Shown: positions 7,587 through 15,265 of the stretch, in pieces | Position numbering within the stretch: position 1 is the stretch's first letter | Layout: every line of letters starts with the position of its first letter | From: Peterkaempfera griseoplana | GTDB taxonomy: Bacteria > Actinomycetota > Actinomycetes > Streptomycetales > Streptomycetaceae | Reading direction: 5' to 3' | Assembly: GCF_001418575.1 (NCBI RefSeq) | Contig: NZ_LIQR01000212.1 | Coordinates: forward strand, 1 to 36,344 | Length of the DNA: 36,344 nt | The notes under the pieces: generated by a model | What the model was told of the DNA's origin: nothing | Seen by the model: the letters and a program-made list of their open reading frames with translations, nothing else | Database searches by the model: none | Made by a program: the position numbers and the translations under genes

Positions 7587-8087
7587 GGTGCGCTCCTTCG
7601 AGATCCTGTTTCCGATGCAGGAAACGCTACGTTGCGTTCGCAGTACTGGCAACGCCCTTGTTGTGCTCAAATCCCTTTGCTGCAGGTAAAGGCAGGGAAA
7701 TCATTGCAATGGTCCTGCGACTGAAGCAACGGCCTTCAGTGACGCCCGTTGCAATGGAATGGCGGTGAACGCTATGCGCGAGGCGCCGCCCGTGCTCACC
7801 GCCACCGAACCCGTCCGGCGACCCGCGGCGGACTGGAGTGCCGGCGCCCCGTCCACTGCCGCCGCGAGCACCACGCCGTTGCCGACGGGGGCCGGGGACC
7901 CGCTCCGTCCGCTGAGGGGTGCGTCAGTCGGCCGTCAGGCGTCTTCGGCGGACGGGACCGCGGACAAGGGCGACGAGAGCGCCGCGGCCGCCGGACCGGC
8001 ATTCCCAGCGGATGGCCGGGCGACTACGTTGAGGGCCGGGAGTCCGCGCCTCGCGTGGACCTTGGCTGCGAGGAGAGGGTTCCGCAC
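7587..8087. promoter_or_regulatory. 500-bp divergent control region with GTTGC/GCAAC motif array
   Basis: Between the DUF4097 gene and the MOSC gene I see no convincing gene. A frame from ATG 7759 ends in an ATGA overlap with the MOSC start, but has no ribosome binding site and low-complexity Ala/Pro/Arg composition. The DUF4097-proximal part carries CGTTGC (7630-7635) facing GCAACG (7649-7654), a perfect palindrome CATTGCAATG (7702-7711), GCAACGG (7726-7732) and GTTGCAATGG (7748-7757). TTGCAATGG occurs twice. The pattern suggests operator sites for an unidentified regulator. Confidence 0.45.
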
Positions 8088-8630
8088 ATGAGCAGGTCGG
8101 TGACGGCGGTCAGCAGCAACAGCGAGTACTCGTTCACCAAGCCGAACCGGGAGAGCATCACCCTGCTCGCCGGCCTCGGGGTGGAAGGGGACGTGCACGC
8201 CGGTGTGACGGTCAAGCACCGCTCGCGGGTCGCGCAGGACCCCACCCAGCCGAACCTGCGTCAGGTCCACCTCATCCACGGGGAACTCTTCGACGAGCTC
8301 GGCGAGGCGGGTTTCCGCGTGTCCCCCGGCGAGCTCGGGGAGAACATCACCACCCGCGGTGTCGACCTGCTCCAGCTGCCGGTGGGCACCCTGCTGCAGC
8401 TGGGCGCCGAGGCCGTGGTGGAGGTGACCGGACTGCGCAATCCCTGCCTGCAGATCGACAACTTCCAGGACGGGCTGCTGAAGCAGGTCGTCGGCCGCGA
8501 CGACCTCGGCAACATCGTGCGCAAGGCCGGGATCATGGGCATCGTGAAGGAAGGCGGAGTGGTGCGCCCCGGCGACGCGATCGAGGTCAAGCTGCCGGAT
8601 GGGCCGCACCGGCCGCTGGAGCGGGTCTGA
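8088..8630 (+). CDS. MOSC domain protein
   Basis: This 180-residue protein consists of a single MOSC domain, the module found at the C-terminus of molybdenum cofactor sulfurases and in YiiM/YuaD-like proteins that handle N-hydroxylated substrates. Visible hallmarks are the GVEGDVHAG segment near residue 30, the QVHLIHGELFDEL strand/helix, SPGELGENITTRGVDL, and the conserved cysteine in LRNPCLQID that is proposed to carry sulfur or contact the cofactor. ATG 8088 follows GAGGAGAGGG at 8070-8079, a strong ribosome binding site. It is monocistronic by spacing. The actual substrate is unknown; stand-alone MOSC proteins have been linked to xenobiotic N-oxide reduction in other bacteria. Confidence 0.88.
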   Translation: MSRSVTAVSSNSEYSFTKPNRESITLLAGLGVEGDVHAGVTVKHRSRVAQDPTQPNLRQVHLIHGELFDELGEAGFRVSPGELGENITTRGVDLLQLPVGTLLQLGAEAVVEVTGLRNPCLQIDNFQDGLLKQVVGRDDLGNIVRKAGIMGIVKEGGVVRPGDAIEVKLPDGPHRPLERV

Positions 8631-8731
8631 GCCGGACAGTCCTCGCCGTTCAGGGCAGGCGTCCGGGAGATTTCCGAACCCGCGCCGGGGGAAAGCCGCA
8701 GCCGTGCAACCCTCACCCCGCCTCAGGGGTC

Positions 8732-8769
8732 TTCACGCTGTCACATCCTCGCCCGAACAGCGTGAAAGG
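8732..8769 (+). promoter_or_regulatory. Perfect 10-bp inverted repeat abutting the ribosome binding site
   Basis: TTCACGCTGT (8732-8741) and ACAGCGTGAA (8757-8766) are perfect inverted repeats separated by 15 nt. The right arm runs into the AAAGG (8765-8769) that serves the GTG start at 8775. It could be an operator, or an mRNA hairpin limiting access to the ribosome binding site. Confidence 0.5.
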
Positions 8770-8774
8770 CCTCC

Positions 8775-10205
8775 GTGCACCAGAGAAGATCCGTCGCCGT
8801 CCTGACCGGCGGCGCCCTGTCCGCCGTCGCCCTCGGCGGTCTGCTGGCCGCCGCCCCGCAGGCGGCGGCCGCCGATGTCACCTGCTCGACCAACGTCTAC
8901 AAGCGGACGTTCTACAAGAACACCACGTTCTCCGGCTCCCCCGTACGGACCGACTGCGACGGCGCCATCAGTCAGAGCTGGTCCGGCAGCCCGGCCACCG
9001 GTGTGCCCTCGAACAACTTCGGTGTCCGCTGGTCCGTGACGCGTGACTTCGGCTCCGGCGGCCCCTTCACCTTCGCCGTCTCCGCCACCGACGGCGTCCG
9101 CGTCCACCTGGACGGGGTGCGCAAGATCGACCTGTGGAAGGGCACCGGGGACACCGCCCGCGCCAAGAGCGTCAACCTCACGGTTCCCTCCGGCAGGCAC
9201 ACCCTGCGAGTGGACTACGTGAACTGGAGCGGCGCCGCCAAGGTCGCGTTCACCTACACGCCCCGGACGTCGTCCGCGTACGACAGGACGAAGCCGCTCG
9301 CGCCCACCGGCGTGAAGACCGCCTACAGCACCAAGTCCCGCAGGACCACCGTCTCCTGGTCCGCCAACAAGGAGATGGACCTGGCCGGCTACTCCCTCTA
9401 CCGGCGGCCCGTCAGCTCCGGCACCTGGACGAAGGTCGCCACGACCACCGCCCGCAGCTACACCGATCCGCTCGTCAACCCCGACGACCGCACGCCCTAC
9501 TACTACGAGGTGCGCGCCAGGGACAAGGCGGGCAACACCTCGTCCGGCAGTGCGGACACCATCGTCCGCCCTCTGCCGGTAGTGACCTCCCTGACCGGCA
9601 CGTACGCCAAGGCCACCGGCAGGGTCACCCTGAAGTGGCCGCTCAACACCGAGCCGCAGTTCGACCACTACACGGTCCTCAGCAACGACCTGGTGGACGG
9701 CTACTACCGGTGGGTCCCGCTCGGCACCACCAAGGGCAGCACCTGGACCACCGCACCCGTCACCGCCGACGGTGAGACCCGCCACTACCGGGTCCTGGTC
9801 ACCAACGACAACGGGACCACCACCTACAGCGCCAACGGGCTGGACGCCACCGCCGCCAACGAGCTCTGGCTCGACATCCCCGACGGCATTCCCCCGGCGG
9901 TGGCCCCCGACCTGTCCCTGAGCTCCTGCGCCGGCGGCGTCCAGGCGACCGCGACCGGCTACACGCCCGCCGCGATCCGCGACTTCAGCGGCTTCGAGAT
10001 CCAGCGCCGGGTGTCCGGTGCGGCCACCTGGACGGTGGTCCTGCACAAGGGGTACGACCCGCGTCTCGACCCCGCCACCGCCACCGTCTGCGACCCGCTG
10101 CCGGCCGACGGGCGCACCTATGAATACCGGGCCCGTACCTATGACGCGTCCGGCAACTACTCGTCGTACAGCGGGACCCTGGCGGTGACCCGGCCGGTCG
10201 GCTGA
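8775..10205 (+). CDS. Secreted PA14 / fibronectin type III protein
   Basis: This is a 476-residue exported protein. Residues 1 to about 34 form a signal peptide with basic start (HQRRS), hydrophobic core and an AQAAAA-type cleavage zone. Residues about 36-165 resemble a PA14-type carbohydrate-binding domain (WSVTRDF, FTFAVSATDGVRVHLDGVRKIDLW, GRHTLRVDYVNWSGAAKVAFTYT). Three fibronectin III-like beta modules follow, at about 175-268 (APTGVKTAYSTKSRRTTVSWSANK), 272-360 and 370-472, each with the YYYEVRARDKAGN or YEYRARTYDASGN type strand. No catalytic domain or cell-wall anchor is present. GTG 8775 follows AAAGG at 5-nt spacing. It is probably an extracellular binding protein; ligand unknown. 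Confidence 0.82.
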   Translation: MHQRRSVAVLTGGALSAVALGGLLAAAPQAAAADVTCSTNVYKRTFYKNTTFSGSPVRTDCDGAISQSWSGSPATGVPSNNFGVRWSVTRDFGSGGPFTFAVSATDGVRVHLDGVRKIDLWKGTGDTARAKSVNLTVPSGRHTLRVDYVNWSGAAKVAFTYTPRTSSAYDRTKPLAPTGVKTAYSTKSRRTTVSWSANKEMDLAGYSLYRRPVSSGTWTKVATTTARSYTDPLVNPDDRTPYYYEVRARDKAGNTSSGSADTIVRPLPVVTSLTGTYAKATGRVTLKWPLNTEPQFDHYTVLSNDLVDGYYRWVPLGTTKGSTWTTAPVTADGETRHYRVLVTNDNGTTTYSANGLDATAANELWLDIPDGIPPAVAPDLSLSSCAGGVQATATGYTPAAIRDFSGFEIQRRVSGAATWTVVLHKGYDPRLDPATATVCDPLPADGRTYEYRARTYDASGNYSSYSGTLAVTRPVG

Positions 10206-10250
10206 CGCCGGGCGGGACGGCACGGGGAACCGGACCCGGCCGATGCGGCA

Positions 10251-10289
10251 CACCCCGGGGGCGCGGCGCCTGGCCGTGCCCCCGGGGTG
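10251..10289 (+). terminator. Strong hairpin after the PA14/FnIII gene
   Basis: CACCCCGGGGGC (10251-10262) and GCCCCCGGGGTG (10278-10289) form a perfect 12-bp stem with a 15-nt loop, about 45 bp past the stop. No T-tract follows, which is common for streptomycete terminators. Confidence 0.6.
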
Positions 10290-10350
10290 CGCCCGCCCCC
10301 CGCGCCGGGGGGACGGGCCCCGGAGGGCCCCCGGCACCGGGACGGGACGG

Positions 10351-10506
10351 TCAGTACCGGGCGCCGACGGGGGCCGGGATGGCGTCGAGGTCGGCGAGGT
10401 CGGCCGCGGACAGCCGGACCTCTGCGGCGCCCGCGTTGTCGGCGAGGTACCCGGGGTTCTTGGTGCCGGGGATGGGGACCACATGCGGGCCCTGGGCGAC
10501 CAGCCA
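10351..10506 (-). pseudogene. Aldo/keto reductase C-terminal fragment
   Basis: Read on the minus strand, about 50 codons give WLVAQGPHVVPIPGTKNPGY, then a segment with AGAAEVRLSAADLADLDAIP and the end PVGARY followed by a stop at 10351. This is the characteristic C-terminus of actinobacterial aldo/keto reductases (the VPIPGTK cofactor-binding loop and the DLxxLD helix). Everything upstream, including the TIM barrel with its catalytic Asp/Tyr/Lys/His, is absent. At about 10504 the sequence switches to an FG-GAP repeat fragment on the opposite strand. Confidence 0.65.
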
Positions 10507-10760
10507 ACTTCTACCGGGGCACCGGCAAGGGCACCTTCAGCACCCGACGCCTGATCGGCTCGGGAATGGATGCGCTCAACTCCATCACGGCCGTTGGCGA
10601 CATCAACCACGACGGGCACAACGACCTGCTCGCCGTCAGCAACAGCAAGCGGGCGGACCACGGCAACCGACTCGTCCTCTACACGGGCAAGGGCGACGGC
10701 ACCTTCAACGCGGGCCGTGTCTGGGCGAACGGCTGGAGCGGAGTGGGGGGTCTTTTCTGA
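10504..10760 (+). pseudogene. FG-GAP/VCBS repeat protein fragment
   Basis: A plus-strand frame from about 10504 reads NFYRGTGKGTFSTRRL, a stretch with AVGDINHDGHNDLLAV, then LVLYTGKGDGTFNAGRVWAN and ends GLF at a stop. These are integrin-like FG-GAP/VCBS repeats with the calcium-binding DINHDGHND loop. Neither a signal peptide nor the N-terminal part is present, and the C-terminal end stops inside a repeat, so the piece is truncated on both sides. It joins the reductase fragment at a shared GCCA. Confidence 0.65.
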
Positions 10761-10835
10761 CGGGGTCGGTGGCGGCTGTCCGTACGCAGACGGCCCAGGC
10801 ATTGACCGTCATGGGTACCGGGCTCGGTGCGGCCC

Positions 10836-11117
10836 TCAGTCCGCCGCCGCCTCCTCCTCCGGGTTCAGGCGGGTGACGAACTGGGGGCCGCGCTGCCGGG
10901 GTGCCCAGCCCAGGCGCCGCGCACGGCGGACGGCTACGGCCACCAGCGCCGGGGTGATGACGGTGCCGTGTTCCACCCAGGTCACCATCCGCCGGCCGCC
11001 GTCGTCGGCGTCCTCCACCACGATCGCCAGGCCGGGTTCGTCGTCGGGCGCCACCACCCACCGGTAGCGGTGCCCGTCCACCACGGCGATCCTTGTGCCC
11101 TTCCTCGCCAGTGCCAT
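10836..11117 (-). CDS. Small hypothetical protein (93 aa)
   Basis: The product begins MALARKGTRIAVVDGHRYRWVV, which recalls a widespread group of short streptomycete proteins that start with an L-A-R-K-G-T-R-x-I-x-V-D-G-x-x-Y-R-W strand pair; I know no function for them. It is acidic in the middle (EDADDGGRR) and ends in EEEAAAD, with no membrane or signal segment. The ATG at 11117 has GGGAGGG about 10 nt upstream. It is separated from the large secreted protein gene by a strong terminator hairpin, so it is expressed on its own or reads through weakly. Confidence 0.65.
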   Translation of the reverse strand: MALARKGTRIAVVDGHRYRWVVAPDDEPGLAIVVEDADDGGRRMVTWVEHGTVITPALVAVAVRRARRLGWAPRQRGPQFVTRLNPEEEAAAD

Positions 11118-11235
11118 CGTGCCCGGGCCCTCCCTGCCGCGCCGTCCCGCCGCGGCGATTACAGCTCACCCGGCCCTCCGGCAGCAACGCCGCCGGGCGT
11201 TGGCAGGTGCGCCCGATCCCGCACAGGACATGGAG

Positions 11236-11281
11236 ACGCCCCCTCGGCCGGCAGCGGTGCTGCGGGTGGCCGAGGGGGCGT
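11236..11281 (-). terminator. Perfect 14-bp hairpin terminator after the large secreted protein gene
   Basis: ACGCCCCCTCGGCC (11236-11249) pairs perfectly with GGCCGAGGGGGCGT (11268-11281) across an 18-nt loop, 22 bp past the stop of the 11304-14795 gene. Confidence 0.7.
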
Positions 11282-11303
11282 GTCGGGCAGGGGCGCCGGC
11301 GGG

Positions 11304-14300
11304 TCAGCGGGCGACGGCTCCGGTCGCCTTGCTGACCGCGGTGCCGCTGGTGTGTCCGGTGCGGCGTGCGGTCACCTTGACGGTGATCCTCTTGCCGCGC
11401 TGGCCTGAACCGAGGAGGAGGGTCGACCTGGTGGCCCCCTTGATCGCCACACCGTTGGCGTACCACTGGTAGCCGTACGACGTCGGAGCGGGCGTCCAGG
11501 AGCCGTGGTAGGCGGTCAGCCGGTGTCCCACCCTGACCGTGCCGGTGATCGTCGGGGCCTTGGTGGCCTTGGGGGCGACCCCGGCGGCGACGGTCAGCGC
11601 GGCGGTGGTGGCGGAACCGTCGGAGTGCCCGGTCCGGTGCGCGGTGACGGTGACGGTCAGCTTGTGGCCCAGCAGGGCCGCGGGCGGGGTGTACGCGGAG
11701 GCGGTCGCCTTGGAGATCGCCTTGCCGTCCGCCTTCCACTGGTAGCTGTAGGAGGTGGCGGAGGGCGACCAGGTGCCCGCGGCGACGGTCAGTCTGGTCT
11801 CCACCCTTACGCTGCCGGTGATCCGCGGGGCGGTGGTGGCCCGGGGCGCCGCGCCCTTGGCGACGGTGACGGCGGGGGAGGTGGCTGTGCCGTTGACGTA
11901 CCCGGTCCGGTGGGCGGTGACGGTGACGGTGAGCTTGTGGCCCAGCAGGGCCGCGGGCGGCGTGTACGTCGAGGCGGTTGCGGTGGGGATCGCCTTGCCG
12001 TCGGCGTTCCACTGGTAGGTGTACGAGGTGGGCGTGGTCGTCCAGGTGCCGGGAGCGGCGGTGAGCCTGGCGTCGACCTGGGCGCTCCCGGTGGCCTTGG
12101 GCGCTGCGGTGTTCCTCAGCTGGGGCGGGGTGACCGTGAAGTTGCCCATGCCGAACTCGGCGCTCCTGGTGAAGACGCTCAGGTGCCAGATGCCCGCGGG
12201 GACCGCGGTGAGGTCCAGGACGGCTGTCAGGGTCCGGCGGTCGGCCGACACCGAGGTGGTGGTCGCCTCCTTCTGGACGCCGCTCTGCAGGATGCGGACC
12301 GTGTCGTCCTGGCGCAGGGCGGCGCCCGTCACCGTGATCGTGACCTTGGTCCCGCTGACACCGCCGGCGGGTGTCGCCGAGGAGACGTTGACGCGCTCGG
12401 TGCCGCAGGGCTCGGAGAGGCAGTCGAGCTCCGCGCGGTAGGCGGACTGCGAGGCGTCCTCGGGCAGGCCGATGAGCAGGGTGGTCGGGGTGGGGTCTGC
12501 GGAGTAGCTCTCGTTCACGGAGCAGCTGTAGCCCGTGGGGATGAACCGTATGCAGCCGTCGCTCAGGCGGCTGTTGTAGAGCGAGGGGACGGCGGTGGAG
12601 GGGCTGCCCGCGGTGTCGCTGACGGCGAAGTCGAAGTTGTCGCGGTACGCGGTCGGGAGCACCGCGCAGAGGGCGGTGTGCTGCTCCGTCAGGGTGCCGG
12701 TGACCGGGCCGTACCCGTAGCTGATGTTGGGCACCCTGGTGCACTCCGGGGCCGGTCCGGCGGCGGTGGCGATGCGCAGGGCGTCCAGGTGGTAGGCAGC
12801 CGCGGACTGCAGGCTCGGCGGGACGGTGACCAGGACCTGGTAGCGGGTGGAGCCGGTGACCGCGCAGGCCCTGTTCCGGTACGAGCAGACCCCCTTGCCC
12901 TGCGCGTCGTAGGCCAGGATGTTGGCCGTGCCCAGCGGGTCACGGACATTGAGGTGCAGGACGTCCCCGGCGTCCTGGGTGGTCACCTGCCGGCAGCGCA
13001 GCGTGCCCGGTGCACCGGGTGCGCCGCTGTAGGAGGCGCCACCCACCGCGACGGCCGGGGAGGGGGCGCAGCCCTTCGCGGTCTCGGTGACGTCGCGCCG
13101 GGTCAGGGTGTACTCGGCGGCGGTGTCGGTACCGGTGACCAGCACCGTGTGGGCCAGACCGGGGGTGAGGGGGCAGGTGGTCCAGGTGGACAGGGAGGGG
13201 ATGACGTAACAGACCTGCTTGCCGGTGGAGTCCAGGACCGTGAAGTCGGCGGGGGAGGAGCCGGAGACCGCCTGGAGCTGGATGTTCTCCACACTGCTGT
13301 GGTCGTCGGCGGGGATGGTCAGGCAGTCGGAGAAGACCCCACCGCCGGTGCTGATCCGGGCCTGGCCGCTGGTGTCGGTGAAGTCGCCGGCCGGCAGGGT
13401 CCGGCAGCCGCCCGCCTCGTCCGTGCGGTGCAGGGCGAGTGCGTAGGCGCCGGCGGGGTCCCGGTTGTCGGTGGTGGAGACCAGGACGCGGAACGGGGCT
13501 GCGCCGCTGAGCGCACAGGTCCCCGCCTGCAGTGAGGAGGCGTCGCACTGCTGGGCGCCGGTGGCGTCCACCACGGTGAGGTCGACCTGCGGGACGGTGC
13601 CGCTCAGCCCCTTCAGGGCTGCCAGACGGGCGCCCTGCGGCAGCGCCAGCGACAGGCAGTCGATCTCTCCGGCCGAGCCGAACGTGCCCTGGTTGAGGCC
13701 GGTGGCGGCGGCTGTGCAGCCGGTGTCGGCGGTGCGGTCCAGGATCAGGGTCTGCTGGTCGGTGTAGACGACATAGTCGCCCGCGGCGAGGGCGCAGAGC
13801 TTCCCCGCCGGGCAGACGGTCGCCCCCGACCGGTCGTACACGCCGAGTGTGGAGCGGACACCGGACGTGTCGACCTCGTAGGCGAGGTAGCGGCCGCCAC
13901 CGGGGACGGTGAACACCTTGCACTCGCTTGTCGGGTCCGCAGCGGTGGGGGCGGAGCCGTAGGCGTTCAGCGGGACGGCGGTGCAGCCGGACGGGTCGGA
14001 CAGCCTGCGGACCTTCAGCGTGTAGTCGGCGGGGAAGCCGCCCTCGGCGCTGTCGACCTGGGCGAGCACCCGGTACGGGCCGTCGCCGGGCAGTACGCAA
14101 CCGTCGCCGCCGTCGCCCGGCCTCGGGCAGATCCGGGCGCCGGTCGTGTCGGTGATCCAGGCCTCGTGGGCACCGTACTTGACGGTGCTGAAGTCGACGG
14201 CGATCCGCTCACCCGCCTTTCCGGCGAACGGGTAGCACTCGACGGCCAGCGGGCCGGGTGCGGCGGCGGTGATGGGAGGGACATCCCACGAGGTACCGGA

Positions 14301-14795
14301 CTCGGGTGCGCATCCGGTGGTGGTCGAGGCCAGGGGCACGACGGCGACCGGCACCTCCGGCAGGTCGGCCGCGCCGACGTTGGTCACCTCGAGGGTGAAG
14401 TCGCCGGCGTGCGACAGCGGGCACCAACCGTCCTGGTAATAGGTCGTGTCATAGCAGTCCACCGGGTTCTCGCCGTCGAGGACCTGGGCGTGGACGCTCT
14501 GCTGGGAGTTGTCCACGAGGACCCGGTACAGGCCGGGCTGGTCGGCGGTGAAGGTGAAGCAGACGCTCCCCTCGGCGGGGATCGCCGGGCGGCCGGCGGC
14601 GGGTCCCGCGTCACCGAACGCGGACAGCGGCAGGACCGCGCAGCCGTCGTCGGCAGCGGCCGCGCCGGTGCCGGCTGCGGTGTCGTACGCCCACGCGGCG
14701 CCGGCCGGGAGCAGCAGCGACAGCAGGACCGAGAGAGCGAGCAGCAGTGCGGTGTACGACGCCAACCTTGCGTCCGTACACGGGCGGTGAGGCAT
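11304..14795 (-). CDS. Large secreted protein: seven four-Cys modules plus Ig-like repeats
   Basis: This is an 1163-residue exported protein. A signal peptide covers residues 1 to about 36 (LLLALSVLLSLLLPAGAAWA). Residues about 50-790 hold seven modules of about 100 residues, each opening with a C (usually GC) and containing four cysteines spaced C-x(19-26)-C-x(34-37)-C-x(5-11)-C. The cysteines fall near 52/79/114/125, 162/187/223/233, 271/292/328/334, 360/380/417/427, 464/491/529/541, 576/601/637/644 and 685/710/748/758. Each module has PPC-like (pre-peptidase C-terminal) beta-strand text. An IPT/TIG-like domain (about 800-895) and three 91-residue Ig-like repeats follow (about 898-1163; YxYQWxADGKAI, LLGHKLTVTVTAHRTG). 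No sortase motif, membrane anchor or catalytic domain is seen. ATG 14795 is preceded by GGGGGGA. The role is unknown; matrix, adhesion or carbohydrate binding would be a guess. Confidence 0.82.
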   Translation of the reverse strand: MPHRPCTDARLASYTALLLALSVLLSLLLPAGAAWAYDTAAGTGAAAADDGCAVLPLSAFGDAGPAAGRPAIPAEGSVCFTFTADQPGLYRVLVDNSQQSVHAQVLDGENPVDCYDTTYYQDGWCPLSHAGDFTLEVTNVGAADLPEVPVAVVPLASTTTGCAPESGTSWDVPPITAAAPGPLAVECYPFAGKAGERIAVDFSTVKYGAHEAWITDTTGARICPRPGDGGDGCVLPGDGPYRVLAQVDSAEGGFPADYTLKVRRLSDPSGCTAVPLNAYGSAPTAADPTSECKVFTVPGGGRYLAYEVDTSGVRSTLGVYDRSGATVCPAGKLCALAAGDYVVYTDQQTLILDRTADTGCTAAATGLNQGTFGSAGEIDCLSLALPQGARLAALKGLSGTVPQVDLTVVDATGAQQCDASSLQAGTCALSGAAPFRVLVSTTDNRDPAGAYALALHRTDEAGGCRTLPAGDFTDTSGQARISTGGGVFSDCLTIPADDHSSVENIQLQAVSGSSPADFTVLDSTGKQVCYVIPSLSTWTTCPLTPGLAHTVLVTGTDTAAEYTLTRRDVTETAKGCAPSPAVAVGGASYSGAPGAPGTLRCRQVTTQDAGDVLHLNVRDPLGTANILAYDAQGKGVCSYRNRACAVTGSTRYQVLVTVPPSLQSAAAYHLDALRIATAAGPAPECTRVPNISYGYGPVTGTLTEQHTALCAVLPTAYRDNFDFAVSDTAGSPSTAVPSLYNSRLSDGCIRFIPTGYSCSVNESYSADPTPTTLLIGLPEDASQSAYRAELDCLSEPCGTERVNVSSATPAGGVSGTKVTITVTGAALRQDDTVRILQSGVQKEATTTSVSADRRTLTAVLDLTAVPAGIWHLSVFTRSAEFGMGNFTVTPPQLRNTAAPKATGSAQVDARLTAAPGTWTTTPTSYTYQWNADGKAIPTATASTYTPPAALLGHKLTVTVTAHRTGYVNGTATSPAVTVAKGAAPRATTAPRITGSVRVETRLTVAAGTWSPSATSYSYQWKADGKAISKATASAYTPPAALLGHKLTVTVTAHRTGHSDGSATTAALTVAAGVAPKATKAPTITGTVRVGHRLTAYHGSWTPAPTSYGYQWYANGVAIKGATRSTLLLGSGQRGKRITVKVTARRTGHTSGTAVSKATGAVAR
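11536..12110 (-). repeat. 273-bp tandem DNA repeats encoding the Ig-like domains
   Basis: The stretch around 11641-11760 recurs at 11914-12035 with an offset of 273 bp (91 codons), with long runs identical at the DNA level (for example the cagcagggccgcgggcgg core). A third, more diverged unit lies at the gene's 3' end. The high nucleotide identity between the first two units suggests recent duplication or gene conversion. Confidence 0.7.
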
Positions 14796-15058
14796 TCCGT
14801 CCCCCCGGGGCGGTCATGTGGTGTGAGCGGCCCGCCCCCGGCACTCTCCGTGCCGGGGCGGCGGTAGTGGTCTGATGCACGCTTCCGCAGGACCCCCGGC
14901 ATCCGCTGTCGGCCCGCTCCTGGGACACGGGGCGGGCGTGATGCCATGTGCGTGCGCGCGCATGATGATCGCACACGTGTATCACCTCGTGTGCGGAATA
15001 TCTGCACACGCCTCAACGGCTGCGGGCGCTCCCCTCGTCCGTGCCCGGGCGCCGCCGG
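14796..15058. promoter_or_regulatory. Intergenic control region of the large secreted protein gene
   Basis: This 263-bp gap precedes the large gene and follows the DUF397 gene, both on the minus strand. It contains a GC-rich hairpin at about 14831-14862 (GCCCCCGGCA facing TGCCGGGGC), which could terminate the upstream operon. It also has a perfect 8-bp inverted repeat CGCACACG (14970-14977) / CGTGTGCG (14988-14995) with a 10-nt spacer, followed by another CACACG at 15004-15009. The latter looks like a dyad operator. I see no gene here. Confidence 0.4.
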
Positions 15059-15253
15059 TTACAGCAGGTGGTCGGCCTTGCCCGCCTTGATGTCGCGGAT
15101 GAGGGTGCGCAGGCTCTCCATGGAGTCGGTGAGCGGACGGTCCTCCTGGCCGTTGACGGCGATGTAGGCGTTGCCGTCGGTGTCGGTACCGAGCCGGAAG
15201 CAGGAGTTGCCTTCGCCGCAGAAGGGGTCTTCCCAGGTGATGGTGGCCGGCAT
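15059..15253 (-). CDS. DUF397-like small protein
   Basis: This 64-residue protein (WEDPFCGEGNSCFRLG, YIAVNGQEDRPL, SLRTLIRDIKAGKADHLL) matches the short DUF397-type partners that sit next to Scr1/WhiJ-like helix-turn-helix regulators in Streptomyces. In characterised relatives the small protein modulates the regulator, and the pairs affect development or antibiotic production. The ribosome binding site GAGGAG overlaps the stop of the upstream regulator gene (12-bp gap), so the two are one transcription unit and probably translationally coupled. The conserved C-x-x-G-x-S-C segment is present. Confidence 0.82.
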   Translation of the reverse strand: MPATITWEDPFCGEGNSCFRLGTDTDGNAYIAVNGQEDRPLTDSMESLRTLIRDIKAGKADHLL

Positions 15254-15265
15254 GCAGTTATCTCC

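Noticed and set aside
7759-8091. A 110-codon frame ending in an ATGA overlap with the MOSC start
   Set aside because: No ribosome binding site, Ala/Pro/Arg-rich random composition and no recognisable motif; the overlap is probably chance because MOSC has its own strong site.
8733-10802. Long minus-strand open frame opposite the PA14/fibronectin gene (689 codons)
   Set aside because: Low-complexity Gly/Val/Arg shadow; the plus-strand frame has a signal peptide and recognisable domains.
11505-13535. Long plus-strand open frame opposite the large secreted protein (676 codons)
   Set aside because: Composed almost wholly of Gly/Arg/Val/Asp from the complementary codon pattern; the minus strand has a signal peptide and domain repeats.
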